From Euglena gracilis (Eukaryota > Euglenida > Euglenophyceae > Euglenales): a DNA stretch of 64,000 nt. Below are positions 1 to 10,782 of the stretch, in pieces. The position numbers and the translations under genes are program-made. The DNA lies in NCBI GenBank assembly GCA_039621445.1, contig CP154957.1, forward strand, positions 19,794,714 through 19,858,713, written 5' to 3'. How positions within the stretch are numbered: the first letter of the stretch is position 1; every line of letters starts with the position of its first letter. The notes under the pieces were generated by a model. The model was given only the letters and a program-made list of their open reading frames with translations, did not search any database and was not told the DNA's origin.

Positions 1-110
1 CTTCCTCCCTGGTGGGCTTGCCTCGAGAAAGTACGAGACACCTCAGGCTCCGCACTTTGCCATTGTGAGGCCAGATTGTGCACTGAAAAAAGGGAGGTAA
101 ACCACACGAC
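1..110. repeat. DIRS terminal-region fragment
   Basis: This stretch closely matches the sequence at about 45690-45780 next to the recombinase end of DIRS element B. Both contain the CCTCGAG box, then GAGTACGAGACACCTC-like sequence, then the CTCCGCACTTTGCC block and GAGGCCAGATTGTGCACTGAA. It is therefore the edge of a DIRS-like element that continues to the left of the window. No gene is supported here. Bases 111-299 hold nothing I can identify. Confidence 0.7.
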
Positions 111-299
111 ACAAGAAAGTTTCCAAGAAAAAAAAGATATTTAAGTTGCTCCATTTCCGTCCTGTTTTTTTTTCCATTTTATTTTCCTCGCAGGTCGTCC
201 AGAAACTAACCTTAATTTTAAGATGCTTTGTGCCCACTCAGTCGAGAAAAACTGCCCAGGGGTAGGTCGGAGCTGTTCATGAATTTTTGGCCCCTTGGC

Positions 300-500
300 C
301 CTTCTGTCAGGGAATTTCTTAAGCCGGAGGGCCGCTGAGCTCGAGGGCGAAGCACAAAGACATTGTGAGGCCATGCCTTTCTCGCCGGTGGTACAGTGTG
401 ATTGTTCGTTGCGCTGGGTTAAGCGTCCCTGCTTAGTGCCGCCTCGCCGGTGGTGGCTGCGTTGTCTCCGACGTGGCGACCATGGCCCTGTCCACTCGAG
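300..500. repeat. DIRS inverted-terminal-repeat fragment
   Basis: The block CGAGGGCGAAGCACAAAGAC, followed by TTGTGAGGCCAT, a G/T-rich spacer and the CTTAGTGCCGCCTCGCCGG box, also occurs at 17340-17465, 25290-25415, 31275-31400 and 45400-45540. It is the 3' terminal repeat of the DIRS family. A short stretch at 308-326 (TTTCTTAAGCCGGAGGG) also matches the end of a foldback element near 57430. Bases 501-639 carry no recognisable feature. Confidence 0.65.
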
Positions 501-639
501 CTTTGCACTTCGGATGGGTGAGATACTGCTTGTTTGTGCCGGAGGTTTGTTCATGGTGGGTTGTTTTGGTGGGGTGCCTCTTGCTGCTTTTTGTTGCCGG
601 AGTTGGTTGACCTTAACGCCCTTTGGACCACAAGCAATC

Positions 640-2935
640 ATGTCGACATCAATCACACCGGAGACGGAATGTCCTACAGACGAGAGCACCTACAACGAGG
701 CCTGGGGACGTCTGTTCCACGACCCCGGTGAAGCACGCGCTTTGCTGAAGACCACATCGTTGGAGTGGCGTCAGCGTGGTCGCAGCGTCAGCTCCCGGCT
801 TCTAGTCAACGTCTAAGCAGACGAGCAGGCTCCGGAAGGTTCTATACGGTATTACCCGTTACAGCCCCTCTGGTTCCAGCACAACTGCTTAGTTTTGTGG
901 GATTTTGCTGCTTTTGTCACCAGAAAGATGCAAAGCACAGGCCCCAACCATCAATTCAACTATGCCTTATTACAGGCATCATTGCAAGACATTGACCAAG
1001 AAACAGGGGATTGGAAGCGTTTATGTGAAATTGCTTCCAGTTCCCACGCCGATGAGGCACAATTGGTTCAATTGTCAAGATTGCAACATTCGTCATCATT
1101 GACAGTGGTCGGCGATGAGCCCTCCACTTCATTGGCTTCAGAGGCTAATGCGGCCTCTTCCGCAATCACCTTGCCACAACGGGGGTATTCGCCTCTGTCT
1201 GCGGCAATGGTGCAGCTGTGCACACCGGAGAGACCCGTGGTGATTCCGCCACCGGGCTTCTCTGGTGATGGTTGGCTGGAAACCCCGTGTTTCTTTCAAC
1301 CACCACCCGCTCTTCCACCGGCAAGCCCTTACAGAGCTTTGCCACCACCACCCGATCTTGGGTGTTATCCCGCACTACCTTAGCCACCGGAGACTCGCCT
1401 AGTGGTACCGGAATTCTCCGGTACGTCCCAACCCATGGATGGCTATGGGAAGGGCACTGGTGAGCTCCTCACTGCTGATGATGTGCAGGATATCGTGGCT
1501 CGGCTTCCCGGGGATCACCCCCTTGTGAGGCAGTTCAACCATGTGCAACAATGCGCTGCAGAGTGTGCAACCGCACTGAACAAAGTGCTTCAGTTTGATG
1601 AGGACAACCAGAAACATGTCTTCACCAAGCTGGAATACTGCTGGAATTACTTGCAGGAACTTGGCAAATGTTGCCAGAGGAATTTCGAAAGTGCGGGTAT
1701 TGACCTTGCAAACTTTCGGGAAACCTTTGACAAAATGTGCCAGCAACTCCCGCAAAACTTCCGGCAAATTAGTGAATGCATGCATGAAGCTTAAACTCGG
1801 AATGACTCCAAGTTTCTGCACTTGCATGACTCACTACAACGGTTATCGGGACAAATGGAGTCCTGTTCGTCCGCGTTGTTGCATTTGCAACAACAGTTGC
1901 ATGCACGAGATTCCTCGTCTGCAACATCCAGCAGTGGTGAATTTGTGTCTATGGACCATTTCACCACATTGTCCGCAACTTTCCATGAATCGCAACACCG
2001 CATTATGCAGTTGTGCGATGAAACGGAAAAGTTTCGGCAATTCCAGTCACAAGCCAACGAGAATTTTGCTCCCCACACGTATGTGCGGAATCTGGAGGAG
2101 CGACTTTCCCGTTTGGAGCAGAAAACCTGCTATTGTGACGCGAATCAGGTTGTATTGTCCAATCTGAGCGCGAAAGTAGCGGAAGTAGCACAACGGCAGG
2201 ATTTCCCGCAGTTGCGGTTGCAATCCGACATTGGCGGGATTAACTCGGCCATTGCGGGTTTGCAACAAAGCTATTCCGCACTTTCCCACCGAGTTCCGGA
2301 CACTAGCGGTATTCAGACTGCTTTCGGGGAACTCCAGACCCGGTATGCATCGGTGTCTACCAAAGTAACGGAAATGCAGTCTCTACCTGCAGGTTCCAGT
2401 TCTCGGATTACCGAGAACCCTGATTTCAAGGCATTTTATGACAAAAATGCTCAGTAACAATCAGGAAACCTTGCAAGATTTCTGCAACAGCCTATTACGG
2501 CTTGAGGAATCGGTGAATCGGAATGCCCGATCCGCGCAAAGGGAGATTACCAGGTTGGATGAACGAATTTCCGCGTTTTTGGATAAGCCACAACCCAGAA
2601 ATTTGCACGTGGGTACCACAACCGCGTTGTCGGATAACCCTGCACCGGTTTCACCCACCACCACACCAATCAAGGTGACATCACCTTTGCAGATTCTCTC
2701 AAATGCTGTAAAAGCATTAATGGGACAACTCCAATTATTGGATAAGTCTCATGGGAAACTTGTCCAAGATGTTACCGAAATTTCCGAAGGATTCCGCACT
2801 TGGATGACTTTTGGCAGTACCGCAAGCGTATTCGCGCTTTGGAGGATGAAGTTAACCGTATTTGCGGCCAACTCCAACTCGTTGAGCATTTGGAGCAAAG
2901 TGTTCATGACTGTCTGACTGTCTGTGGGTTTGGTT
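640..2935 (+). pseudogene. Gag-like N-terminal coiled-coil region, broken
   Basis: Starting at the ATG at 640 (MSTSITPETE), one frame runs to about 2457 with in-frame stops at 814 (TAA), 1381 (TAG) and 1792 (TAA). Coding sense then moves to the second frame (about 2440-2800) and back to the first (about 2812-2934). The predicted protein has a proline-rich stretch (about 1240-1400) and long heptad-like helices rich in Gln, Leu and Glu (about 1480-2900), suggesting coiled coils. It has no match I can name. Its position upstream of a capsid-like and zinc-knuckle region makes it the N-terminal part of an unusually long Gag, normally a particle structural protein. Each of the three stops is one C-to-T change away from a Gln codon. 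Confidence 0.6.
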
Positions 2936-4297
2936 AATGTGTCCAACCAACAGCGGGTTTCACTCCGCAATTCAGCAGTATGCATTGCCGAAGATGCGCC
3001 AAATGTTCCAGAGTCGCGTTTTCATAACCCGGCTCTGGGTGCACATGCACCACCACCACCCGTGTCCCGAGTGTCACAATCCGCGATTCCGCGAATTGTG
3101 CCACCATTGGCCTTGTCCACAACCCAAACCCAGTTGTCGGATAAATTTCCCATTACGGGAACCAAATTCGCGGAAAACACAGCGATTCCGCAAGTCTCCA
3201 CCAAGAAATAAATCATTTCATGCTTGTGCGTGGAATGAGCCAAACCCGTACACCGGGAGTGGGTCACATGTTGCATGCGCGACATACCCCCCCCCCCCGG
3301 GAGAGTCCCCGTATTACGGGTTACCAACAGGGTTTGCGACCGGATTTCCGGTACCAGGATTCACCTTCACCAGAAATTTCGCGATTCCAACAAGAATCCG
3401 GAAAGGATACGCTTGGTGCTCGAGCGTACCCGGGCCCGAATCCACGGAATACCACCGAGGGTCAACGGGTTTTTCAGAAAGACTTCAAGGGCACCATCGC
3501 AATCGCGAAAAAGGTGAAACCCCAATGGGACGGTGATCCAACCACATGGAGACAGTTTTTCCGGGACTGGGAGTATTACTGGGCGTTGAAAGGGCCAACC
3601 CAGGACACAAACCCGGAGGTGATCAAGATATGAATTCATCGATTGCCTCCCTAGGGATGAGAAGGAGCGCGCACGACAACTCGTGACTTGCTACCACGTT
3701 TCCTTTGATGACCTGGTGGAGCAATACGCTTCCACCAGTTCAAGTTTGGTCGCTAGGATTACCCTGGAGACCAAGTGGCGGCAATGCGCCCCACCCGATC
3801 GCAAGTGGAAGTCCATTGACCTTTGGTATGCCAAATGGTTGGGACGTGCCGCTGAAGTGGATGAACTCAGTGAAAAGCAAATGCGCGAACAGTTTGGTGC
3901 TGTTCTCATGCATTTCACGCCTAGCCTCATCAAGGATATCCACCGTGAGGAGTTGGCGAGTCATCCAATGACTCTTGACCAACGCTGGAATTATGTTTCC
4001 AAGCAGTTGAAGCTATCACAGCTTCTTGGTCAGATTCAATCCGCGTATACCGCACACCCAACCGCTGGATTACCGGCTGGTTCGGTGAACGCATTGCAAA
4101 AATCGCCGGTTTTACCCACTTCACCTACCACGGGATCGAAAACGCGATATCCGCGTTCTTCGGACCATAAAGTGTGCTTTTTGTGCAACAAATCGGGACA
4201 TATGTCTCGGGAATATCCTAATCCTGAAGCGCGAAAGCGTTATCAGAGTCCGCGAAGCTCGACCTCATCACGAGGTTCGGGTTCCTCCGCGTTCTGA
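2936..4297 (+). pseudogene. Gag capsid-like region with defective zinc knuckle
   Basis: Frame choice is unclear between 2936 and 3219. From 3220 to 3633 a Pro/Arg-rich stretch leads into a capsid-type segment (WDGDPTTWRQFFRDWEYYW). A frameshift at about 3630 moves it to the frame that runs to the TGA at 4295. That part has the helical pattern of retroelement capsids (WYAKWLGRAAEV, then LIKDIHREELASHP) and ends in a zinc knuckle at about 4171-4212. The knuckle is CFLCNKSGHMSREY: C-x2-C-x4-H-x4, with Tyr where the last Cys should be. TGT to TAT would explain the loss. The protein would package element RNA in the virus-like particle. A second, intact knuckle follows in the pol frame. Confidence 0.72.
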
Positions 4298-4298
4298 C

Positions 4299-5100
4299 GC
4301 CAATCGGGCAATTCACGGTCATCGGGTCCCCCTTCCGGCGGTATTAGCCCCCGGATCCCGTTCCGCGATGAGCGGAAACACGTACCCCTCGGGGTAGGTC
4401 ACCCGGTGCCCCTGCCAGAAGCGTGATTCCTATCGCGAAACATCGCGATCGCGTTCGCGAAGCGGATCATCCTCTTCGCGATCCTCATCGGGAAAACCCT
4501 GATACACCGGTCATGGTCGACGGGATACCCGGTCACCACGAAGGTTTGACAGAAAATCGGGAAACCGATCCCCCCGTTACCAAGAATCGCGACCCAAATC
4601 TCGGTGTTCGCTTTGCGGATCGAGTGATCACCACTTATACAAATGTCCGCGTTCTCGTTCTACCCGCCCTGGCCAACGTCATCGCGGTATGAATCGCGGT
4701 GACAAGGGTCGCTCCCCCAACCGCCATAAAGTCGGTTTCAAGATATCTTGTTTGGAGGATGACACCCCGGCTTCGGGCAGGGAGGGGGATGAGACCACGG
4801 ATACCGATTTCGACGAGGCCCGCATGGCGGTGCGCACGTTGAAATCCGTTTATAGCTCTAAAAGGCCCATAGCCGGCTTTTCGGACGGTTCGGACCAGGA
4901 GTAGGGGAGCCCGAGGTCCGAGGGCACGGACCTCTGGGCTGATGAACAGATGGAGGTAGGACTTGATCAACCCTGCCCCCCCTGCCCATCTGCCTTTCTG
5001 GTCGGTACCCGGAAAATTTTCGGGTCCCCCACCCCCCACTCCAACTTTCAGCTCGGAATGTTGTGCAAAGTAGGAAACGGTTCATGGGAAAGCTGGCAAG
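4299..5100 (+). pseudogene. RS-rich linker with intact CCHC zinc knuckle
   Basis: In the pol frame this region reads as a Ser/Arg-rich segment followed by a complete knuckle, CSLCGSSDHHLYKC (C-x2-C-x4-H-x4-C), at about 4605-4646. An acidic linker then leads to the protease. In-frame stops lie at 4395 (TAG), 4500 (TGA) and 4902 (TAG); the sequence on both sides keeps its protein-like character, so these look like point decay. Relative to the Gag frame, pol is shifted by +1. Whether that was programmed or came from decay cannot be told from one copy. The role would be nucleocapsid or RNA binding at the Gag-Pol boundary. Confidence 0.62.
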
Positions 5101-5480
5101 AAAACGTATTTTCACCACCTTCACTTTGCTTACCCCCCATGGAACTTTTGGTCCAAGCGGAAATCAAAATTAAAAAATTTTGTGCAAAAGTCAAAATTCT
5201 CATTGACACTGGTTGTCGCATTGCACTACTTTTTCGGTTCGGGTTGATACCAACCCCCCTCTTGGTGCAAGCCAAGAAGCCGATCAAAATTACAACGGCT
5301 GACAACACCCCCATGTGCGGTGGTGACTTGGGATGCTGTATGGACATAGTCCTTCCCCTCATCCCAAAGCACCACTCACACCCCCCCCAACCGCAAAATT
5401 TTAAGGATACCTGTGGATACGAATCTGGAATCCATGGTTCTGTTTGCGGATCCCTGAATTGCATTACCGCTCTTCAACCT
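5101..5480 (+). pseudogene. Retroelement aspartic protease
   Basis: The segment VKILIDTGCRIALLF (about 5188-5235) contains the DTG catalytic triplet of retropepsins in the usual hydrophobic setting. It is followed about 40 residues later by a flap-like and strand region ending near 5370. In Ty3/gypsy elements this protease cuts the Gag-Pol polyprotein. It lies in the same frame as RT, with only the TAG at 5841 between them. The second half of the usual fold, including the ILG-type motif, is hard to recognise, so the domain may be degraded. Confidence 0.7.
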
Positions 5481-5843
5481 GCGAACCAGGTCGACACCTA
5501 CGCGATGCGCGTATGGAACGCATTTAATTTTGGTCAATACCGTATTTTGGAGGAATGGTTCTCCAAAATCACGGTGTTGGCTGATTCCTTCGATTTGTCG
5601 TTGGAAATTGATGCGTTTTCATCAAAAGCGCATGCGCGCTTGTCGCGATATTGGTCGCGACATTGCAACGCATTTCTTAAATTTTGGGGTGATACGGTGC
5701 TATGGATGCACCCTCCCCCAAAACTTATCCCGGATGTGGTGGAGAAAATCCTCCGCGATGAAGCGCGAGGAGCTCTCCTCATACCCGTCAATCCGAATGC
5801 GGATTGGTTTCATCAACTGTCCTATGTGTGTTTTCATTGGTAG
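5481..5843 (+). pseudogene. Methyltransferase-like 'PP' module between protease and RT
   Basis: After the protease comes a domain reading LEIDAFSSKAHARLSRYW, then an F-x-FW segment, WMHPPPKLIPDVVEKI and a hydrophobic strand (GALLIPV). The same architecture is found in the DIRS elements of this window: D-x-FAS-x-GN, a W-rich spacer, then YANPPW and a hydrophobic strand, just after RNase H. In DIRS elements this part has been compared with phage-type adenine-N6 methyltransferases, whose catalytic motif is (N/D)PP(Y/F/W). Here the first motif residue is His and the aromatic is replaced by Pro, so activity is doubtful. The frame ends at the TAG at 5841 but continues directly into RT. The function in retrotransposition is unknown. 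Confidence 0.55.
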
Positions 5844-8474
5844 GATTTACCCGCTGATGTACCACTCTTCGAGGATTTTTGTGGTAAATTATTACCACCT
5901 GTTAAAGAAATCATTTTTCGCGTTTGTTTCTTCGACGCATTCGGAATATCCGATTTGCGTGTGCCAAGATACCTTGGTAGCCATGGGGATGCCACACCCT
6001 CAACGCAGATTTCTGCGGTCATTGAGAGTGCGGACCAACACCCCAAGTCTGCTGACTATTGTTCGCGAATTACTCGCGAATTCCATGGTGTACTGGATAA
6101 CCCAGTTTACGCCTGCGACATCGACCCCGCGAGTCGCGGTCCGTTCGGTGTTTGTAAAATCGAGCTCAAGGATGGCGCTAAGCCCATGCACCGAAAATTC
6201 TTCCGTTGCTCGGGTGAACGCGAACAGGCTCTCAACGAGATGATTGAGAAGCTCATCCAGCGGAAGTGGATTATCCCTTCGAAGAGCAAGTGGACATCAC
6301 AAGCTTTTGTGGTGCCCAAACCCGCTGACCAGTCTGGTCAGAAGAAATGGAGACTGGTGCTGGATTACCGGTACCTGAACTCACAAACGAAGGATGCCCC
6401 CTTCCCGTTACCGCTGATCGAGGATTTGATCACAAAGCAATCGGACAACCGGTTGTGGTCAATCTTTGATCTAGAACACGGTTTCCATCAGATGCATTTG
6501 CATCCTGATTCACAACCGTACACGGCATTCGTGACATCCAAGGGTGTGTACCAATGGACGGTACTCCCCATGGGTGTTAAGAATGGCCCAGCCATGTTTC
6601 AACGCATGATCCAGTGGGTTTTGCGCGATTTACCGTTTGCTCTGGTGTACATCGATGATGTACTGGTGGGAACCGAGCCGCCATCCGCGGAATCGGGCGA
6701 GGATATCCTCGACCCGCATCATCGCGATGTGCGGGCGGTATTAACCGCGTTCCAAAAGCATGTGCTTTTTGCGAAGGGTTCCAAAAAGCACCTGTTCCGC
6801 AAAATTATTGAGTTTTGCGGGCACATCCTGAGCAACGGGCAGCGTAAAGCCGCACCCAGCAAGATGGAGGCCATTAAGAAATGGACTCCTGAGGTCATTA
6901 AGACCTTAACGCATTTAAAGGGATTTTTGGGATTAGCCCAATACTACGCGATTTACATGAAAGATTTCGCGAAAATCGCGGTACCCCTAACCCAACAACT
7001 TAAAAATCGGACAGCCGATAACGCAAAAGTTATTTGGGATGACCAAATGCGTGAGGCCTTGAATAAAATCAAGGACTTACTTCTCGAGAACGTGGTTCTC
7101 GATATCGCGGATCCATACAAACCGTATGTCCTGGAAGTCGACAGCAGCGATTACGCTGTTGGCGGGGTTCTTAGCCAGCATAATGCGGCGAAGGAACTCC
7201 GACCTGTGGCTTTCTTCAGCAGGAAGCTACAGGGCGACAACGGGAAAGGACAGGTTAAATGGAGCATTCGTGAAAAGGAGACATATGCCATTGTGCTTAC
7301 TCTCCAGAAATTCCGCAGCTGGAAAGCCAGCAGCTTGGTCCAGATACTCGTGTTGACGGATCATGAGAGCCTTCAACACTGGTATACCGAGGACCTGAAC
7401 AAGGCCATTTCATCAGTGGGCAGACGATGCCGATGGCATGAGTCCTTGAGCCAGTTTAACCTGGTGGTATTTTATACCCCAGGTCATACGCAAAAAGTTG
7501 CGGATCCTCTCAGCCGAGCTCCCTGGTATTATCCTGGGAACCCGGAAGAGGGTGATGCGACTTTTCATGGCAGCCATGAGGCTGACCAGTTCGCACGTCG
7601 ATCCGACGCTGCGGACAATATGCTCGATTCACTACCCGTTTCCCGGGTGTATTGCAGCATCGCCATTTCACCATTGCGTGGAAGGCGCCGGCGTGGACGC
7701 ACTGCCGGACCCCGTCGCATTACGCGTACGGAAACTCCTACCCCCCTGTTTTTCCGCGAATGGGATTATTCGCGTGACCCTGTATATAGTACCATTGTGA
7801 AGAGACTTCGTAATGGTGAATCCATAGAGAATTACTCTCTATCACCATTGCGACTTATTTTCCGGAATGATTCTGGTTATAAATATTGTATACCCCAAGA
7901 CCTGGTTGATGATGTGGTTTTGAGCTATCACAACCATGGTCACCCTGGGGCCCCCAAACTTCTTTCACTAGTGGGTCGCAGATATTGCACAACCCTGAGT
8001 GAAAAAGATTTTTATTGGCGCTGTTTGCGAATTTCGCAACGGTGCCAAATTTGTCAGGCTGTGAAACCGCGCAGAGGAACCCCCCCTGGTACGATGGACT
8101 TTTTCCCATTACCACCGGACATTTTTACGTCCCTCTGCATGGATTTTCTCGAACTTGAACCTTGCAAAGGATCAGATGACAAAATTTACGATTACGTTTT
8201 TGTTGTCGTCTGTCGGCTGAGTGGGTACATAGTAGCCATTCCATGCCGGAAAGCAGGGTTGACAGCCCAAATTTTGGCATCCATATTCCTGGAGAAATGT
8301 ATCTGCTTAATGGGTTTACCGAGCGATATCGTGAGTGATCAAGATCACTTGATCTCTGCGCGCTTTTTCCCAACTTTGTGCGGTTTACTCGGCATTGAGC
8401 AGCATTTTTCCATTATATACCGCCCAAAAGGCAATGGTAGAGCCGAGGCAGCCGTGAAAAAGCCTTTACTCGGG
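5844..8474 (+). CDS. pol: Ty3/gypsy Pol: reverse transcriptase, RNase H, integrase (N-terminal part)
   Basis: This open stretch holds RT (about 6160-6900) with the VLDYRYLN and FDLEHGFHQ blocks, the [12 protein letters not shown] turn and the YIDD catalytic box at 6648-6659. The connection and RNase H follow (about 7120-7530): [27 protein letters not shown] and VADPLSR give the D-E-D-D residues. Integrase then begins with an HHCC zinc-binding region (YHNHGHPG to CQIC, about 7922-8058) and a catalytic core with Asp in CMDF (about 8136), Asp in SDQD (about 8334) and Glu in GRAEAA (about 8440). The protein copies element RNA to DNA and inserts it. The frame ends at a TAA at 8475; the integrase C-terminus continues one base out of frame. 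The coding sequence is unusually rich in perfect short hairpins. Confidence 0.95.
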
Positions 8475-8475
8475 T

Positions 8476-9189
8476 AAGAATTGGTTATCCGTTCTTCATT
8501 GGTGTTTATTTTACATCAATACCTTGCCAGGGTTGGTATTAACACACTCACCGTACAAAATTGTTTTCGGACGAGACCCTCCGGCCATAGGGGATATCCC
8601 CTCGGAGAGACCCGCCCGAAGTAGCGTCAGCTGTGAAACGTGGTTTGCACAAGTGGAATCACTCCGCTCTGCAGTCCAATCACGTATCACAGAAATTCAT
8701 TCCAACAAACGGAAATCTTTTTTACAGAACTTCAACACACCGGTGTATAGTCCAGGCGACCGCGTGTGGGTACGAAATAGCCGCACCCGCATGCAATCTT
8801 CCAAGCTAGATCCTCTTTGGCTCGGCCCATGCGAAATTTTGGAGAGGTTAGGTAGTAGCGGGCGATATAAAGTTGCCTTGCCCAACGGGATTGAGGACGT
8901 CCATATGGACGACTTCAAACCGTACCTAAGCCCCCCAGACGGAAAAGCTATCCCCTGCCTATATTTCAAGCCCCGTTCCAGATTACCTGAAACGGACGAC
9001 TTTGTGGTCGATAAGATAATAGACCACAAGGTCGACAGGGGTGTGCACTACTGGAAAGTTCGCTGGAAAGGGTATGGGCCAGAGGAGGACACTTGGGAGC
9101 CAGCATCCAGTTTTGTTGGATATATCCAGCAGGATTGGAAGCTGTGTAACAAGCGCAATAACATAGACATAAGCATAAACACTTTCTGA
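8476..9189 (+). CDS. Integrase C-terminal part with chromodomain
   Basis: Reading from [10 protein letters not shown], this frame continues the integrase interrupted at 8474. It includes the [12 protein letters not shown] segment typical of the end of the Ty3 integrase core, a GPY/F-like module (PGDRVWVRN, then LWLGPCEIL and YKVALPNG) and a C-terminal chromodomain (about 9000-9140). The chromodomain matches the expected pattern: [28 protein letters not shown]. Chromodomains of this class steer integration to particular chromatin. The frame ends with TGA at 9187. A single extra base (the T in GGGTAAG near 8474) is enough to explain the break from the upstream part. Confidence 0.92.
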   Translation, partial: KNWLSVLHWCLFYINTLPGLVLTHSPYKIVFGRDPPAIGDIPSERPARSSVSCETWFAQVESLRSAVQSRITEIHSNKRKSFLQNFNTPVYSPGDRVWVRNSRTRMQSSKLDPLWLGPCEILERLGSSGRYKVALPNGIEDVHMDDFKPYLSPPDGKAIPCLYFKPRSRLPETDDFVVDKIIDHKVDRGVHYWKVRWKGYGPEEDTWEPASSFVGYIQQDWKLCNKRNNIDISINTF

Positions 9190-9383
9190 AACGATTTCGT
9201 TTTGGAAAATGTGTGTGTTTTATGTGAATGTTTTGCGTTTATAACCCCCTGCACTTCCTTATTTCTCTATCTTTCTCGCAGAGCTTTTGATTAATATAGA
9301 AGCCTTCCTTTTTCAGTGCACCAGCACTCAAAGCGACTGACAACAAGGTTACCCTTAGTTGTCGTCGTCGTTCCGGTAGCATT
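9190..9383. other. Short non-coding spacer
   Basis: The spacer between the chromodomain and the next ORF is T-rich. It contains two pyrimidine tracts ending in AG (TTTCTCGCAG near 9281 and CCTTTTTCAG near 9317), which resemble 3' splice sites. No long terminal repeat or polypurine tract could be recognised with confidence. It may be an intron end upstream of the following ORF, or the start of the element's 3' untranslated region. Confidence 0.35.
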
Positions 9384-10733
9384 ATGCTGCCTGGGCACGG
9401 ACCTGGACCAGGTCCACCATGGCCGCAGCCTTCTTGCGCGCCATACCCCCAGTACCCTCAGTTTGCTGAGGCCCCGATTCCGGGTGCCCCACATGCTGAG
9501 AGGGTTTCAGCCCCGGTATTCGCCGCGGCTACCAGCAGCCGGTCCGCATATGCGGTACCAGATCCATCTGCCGTCCAGCAGCCGGCACCCCAGCCACCAG
9601 GGCAGCGCAGACTGCGCCTGCCCCCTTATGCGGGAGAGATGATCTTCCGCACTACGGAGACGTTGGAGCGGGCGATGCGTATGTGCGCACACCCCCCAAC
9701 GGAGCCCTTTATGCAAGCCCTTTGGGATGCATACTGTGCTCAGTTGTTGGTGGTAGCCAACACCCCTGTGGCCCAGTGGTGTCCCTGTGGTCAGGCCCTG
9801 ATGACAGGGAGACGGTATTTCTCGTCGGCATCCGATTCCGGATTTGATCCTGGCGAGACCATGATGGATCTGGGCGTGTATGTGCCGCCCAGGCTGCAAA
9901 CGCAGACGCCGGTGGGATCACACACCGTGCATATGCGTGAGCACACACCCCCACCGGTAGGTGAGGCTGTGCACGTCCCACCTGGGATGACGAGAATTTT
10001 TGCTCGCCCGCCCTCGCCGCAGCGAATGCCGCCGCGCGAGCCGCCAGCGGAGCAATTTGTCTCGCGGTACGCGACGCACGCGGATTACCCGCGCGGCGCA
10101 CGCGTGCTCCCAGCCGGACAGTCGGACGTGCCCCCTGAGGCATACGTCCAACACATGTTCATGCACTGGATGCCACAAGCATCACCGGTCGCCCCTGTCC
10201 CTGGCGTTGAGCCACGGCGGCAGGCGGAGCCCATAGTGGTGGAGGATGAACCTCCCCACCGCGAGGCAGCCCGACCGCCCAGTGCAGCTCCTGTCCAGAC
10301 TGGGGATATCCCCCGTCGGCAGGAGGCTTCCTAATACCACATGGCACCTCCGGGAACCGAGCAGGATGAGCTTGCTCGGCATTTCCTGCAGGAGCCAATA
10401 TTCGCGCCTGAAGAGCACCGGGCGAGGTATTACTGCTCTCTGGCTGCTCTTCAGGGCTGTGGATACACCCCATACCATCCGTACCAGCCGCAGCTGCGGG
10501 TGGCAACCCTGGTATTACCCGGTGAGAACCCGGCAGGCGTGGCAGTATTACCTGCCACCCTGAAGCGCGACAGGGCTACGGAAAACCTTACACCCCAGCC
10601 CAGGCGATCTAGCTCAAGGGACGCGGAAGGCGGTGTAGCAATGCAGGTGGAAGCCAGCCAGGATACCCCGGCTGGGCGACCACCAGCTGAGGCACAGGAG
10701 GCGATGAGCCGTCCTGCTGCCGCAATGCCATAG
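9384..10733 (+). pseudogene. Accessory ORF 1, unrecognised, proline-rich
   Basis: From the ATG at 9384 the frame runs to a TAA at 10332 and continues in the same frame from 10335 to a TAG at 10731. The predicted protein starts with a Pro/Gly-rich segment (MLPGHGPGPGPPWPQ). It has a short structured part around 9640-9800 with WCPCGQALMTGRRYF, where the two Cys might bind metal, and then more disordered Pro/Arg-rich sequence. I recognise no family. The TAA at 10332 and the stop at 10731 look like damage, the second caused by a 41-bp duplication. It lies 3' of the chromovirus in the same orientation and shares its hairpin signature, so it may be an extra ORF of the same element or a neighbouring gene. 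Confidence 0.5.
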
Positions 10734-10782
10734 GAAAAGGGGCGATGAGCCGTCCTGTGGCTGCAATGCCACCGTTGATCCC
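10701..10782 (+). repeat. 41-bp imperfect tandem duplication that shifts the frame
   Basis: The sequence beginning GCGATGAGCCGTCCTG occurs at 10701 and again at 10742, a period of 41 bases. Because 41 is not a multiple of three, the first copy runs into the TAG at 10731, while the second opens the next reading frame with the same residues (MSRP-x-AAMP). A single unit would leave the accessory ORFs 1 and 2 as one continuous frame. Confidence 0.8.

Larger units (their letters stand above)
640..9189 (+). mobile_element. Degraded Ty3/gypsy chromovirus
   Basis: The order Gag, zinc knuckle, protease, RT, RNase H, integrase, chromodomain defines a Ty3/gypsy chromovirus. The pol frame (codons starting at multiples of 3) can be followed from 4299 to 8474, interrupted by stops at 4395, 4500, 4902 and 5841 and a frameshift at about 8474. 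Gag has several frameshifts and three further in-frame stops. I could not find a convincing pair of long terminal repeats by eye, so the outer limits are only those of recognisable coding sequence. The 3' limit is uncertain because the hairpin-rich ORFs at 9384-14942 may belong to the same element. It is an inactive copy. Confidence 0.93.

Noticed and set aside
640-5843. Reassignment of TAA/TAG to glutamine, as in some ciliates and green algae
   Set aside because: Most in-frame stops could be Gln, but a TGA also occurs in frame (4500), frameshifts are present in the same element, and the DIRS-A copies show CAA where DIRS-B has TAA. Mutational decay explains all of this more simply.
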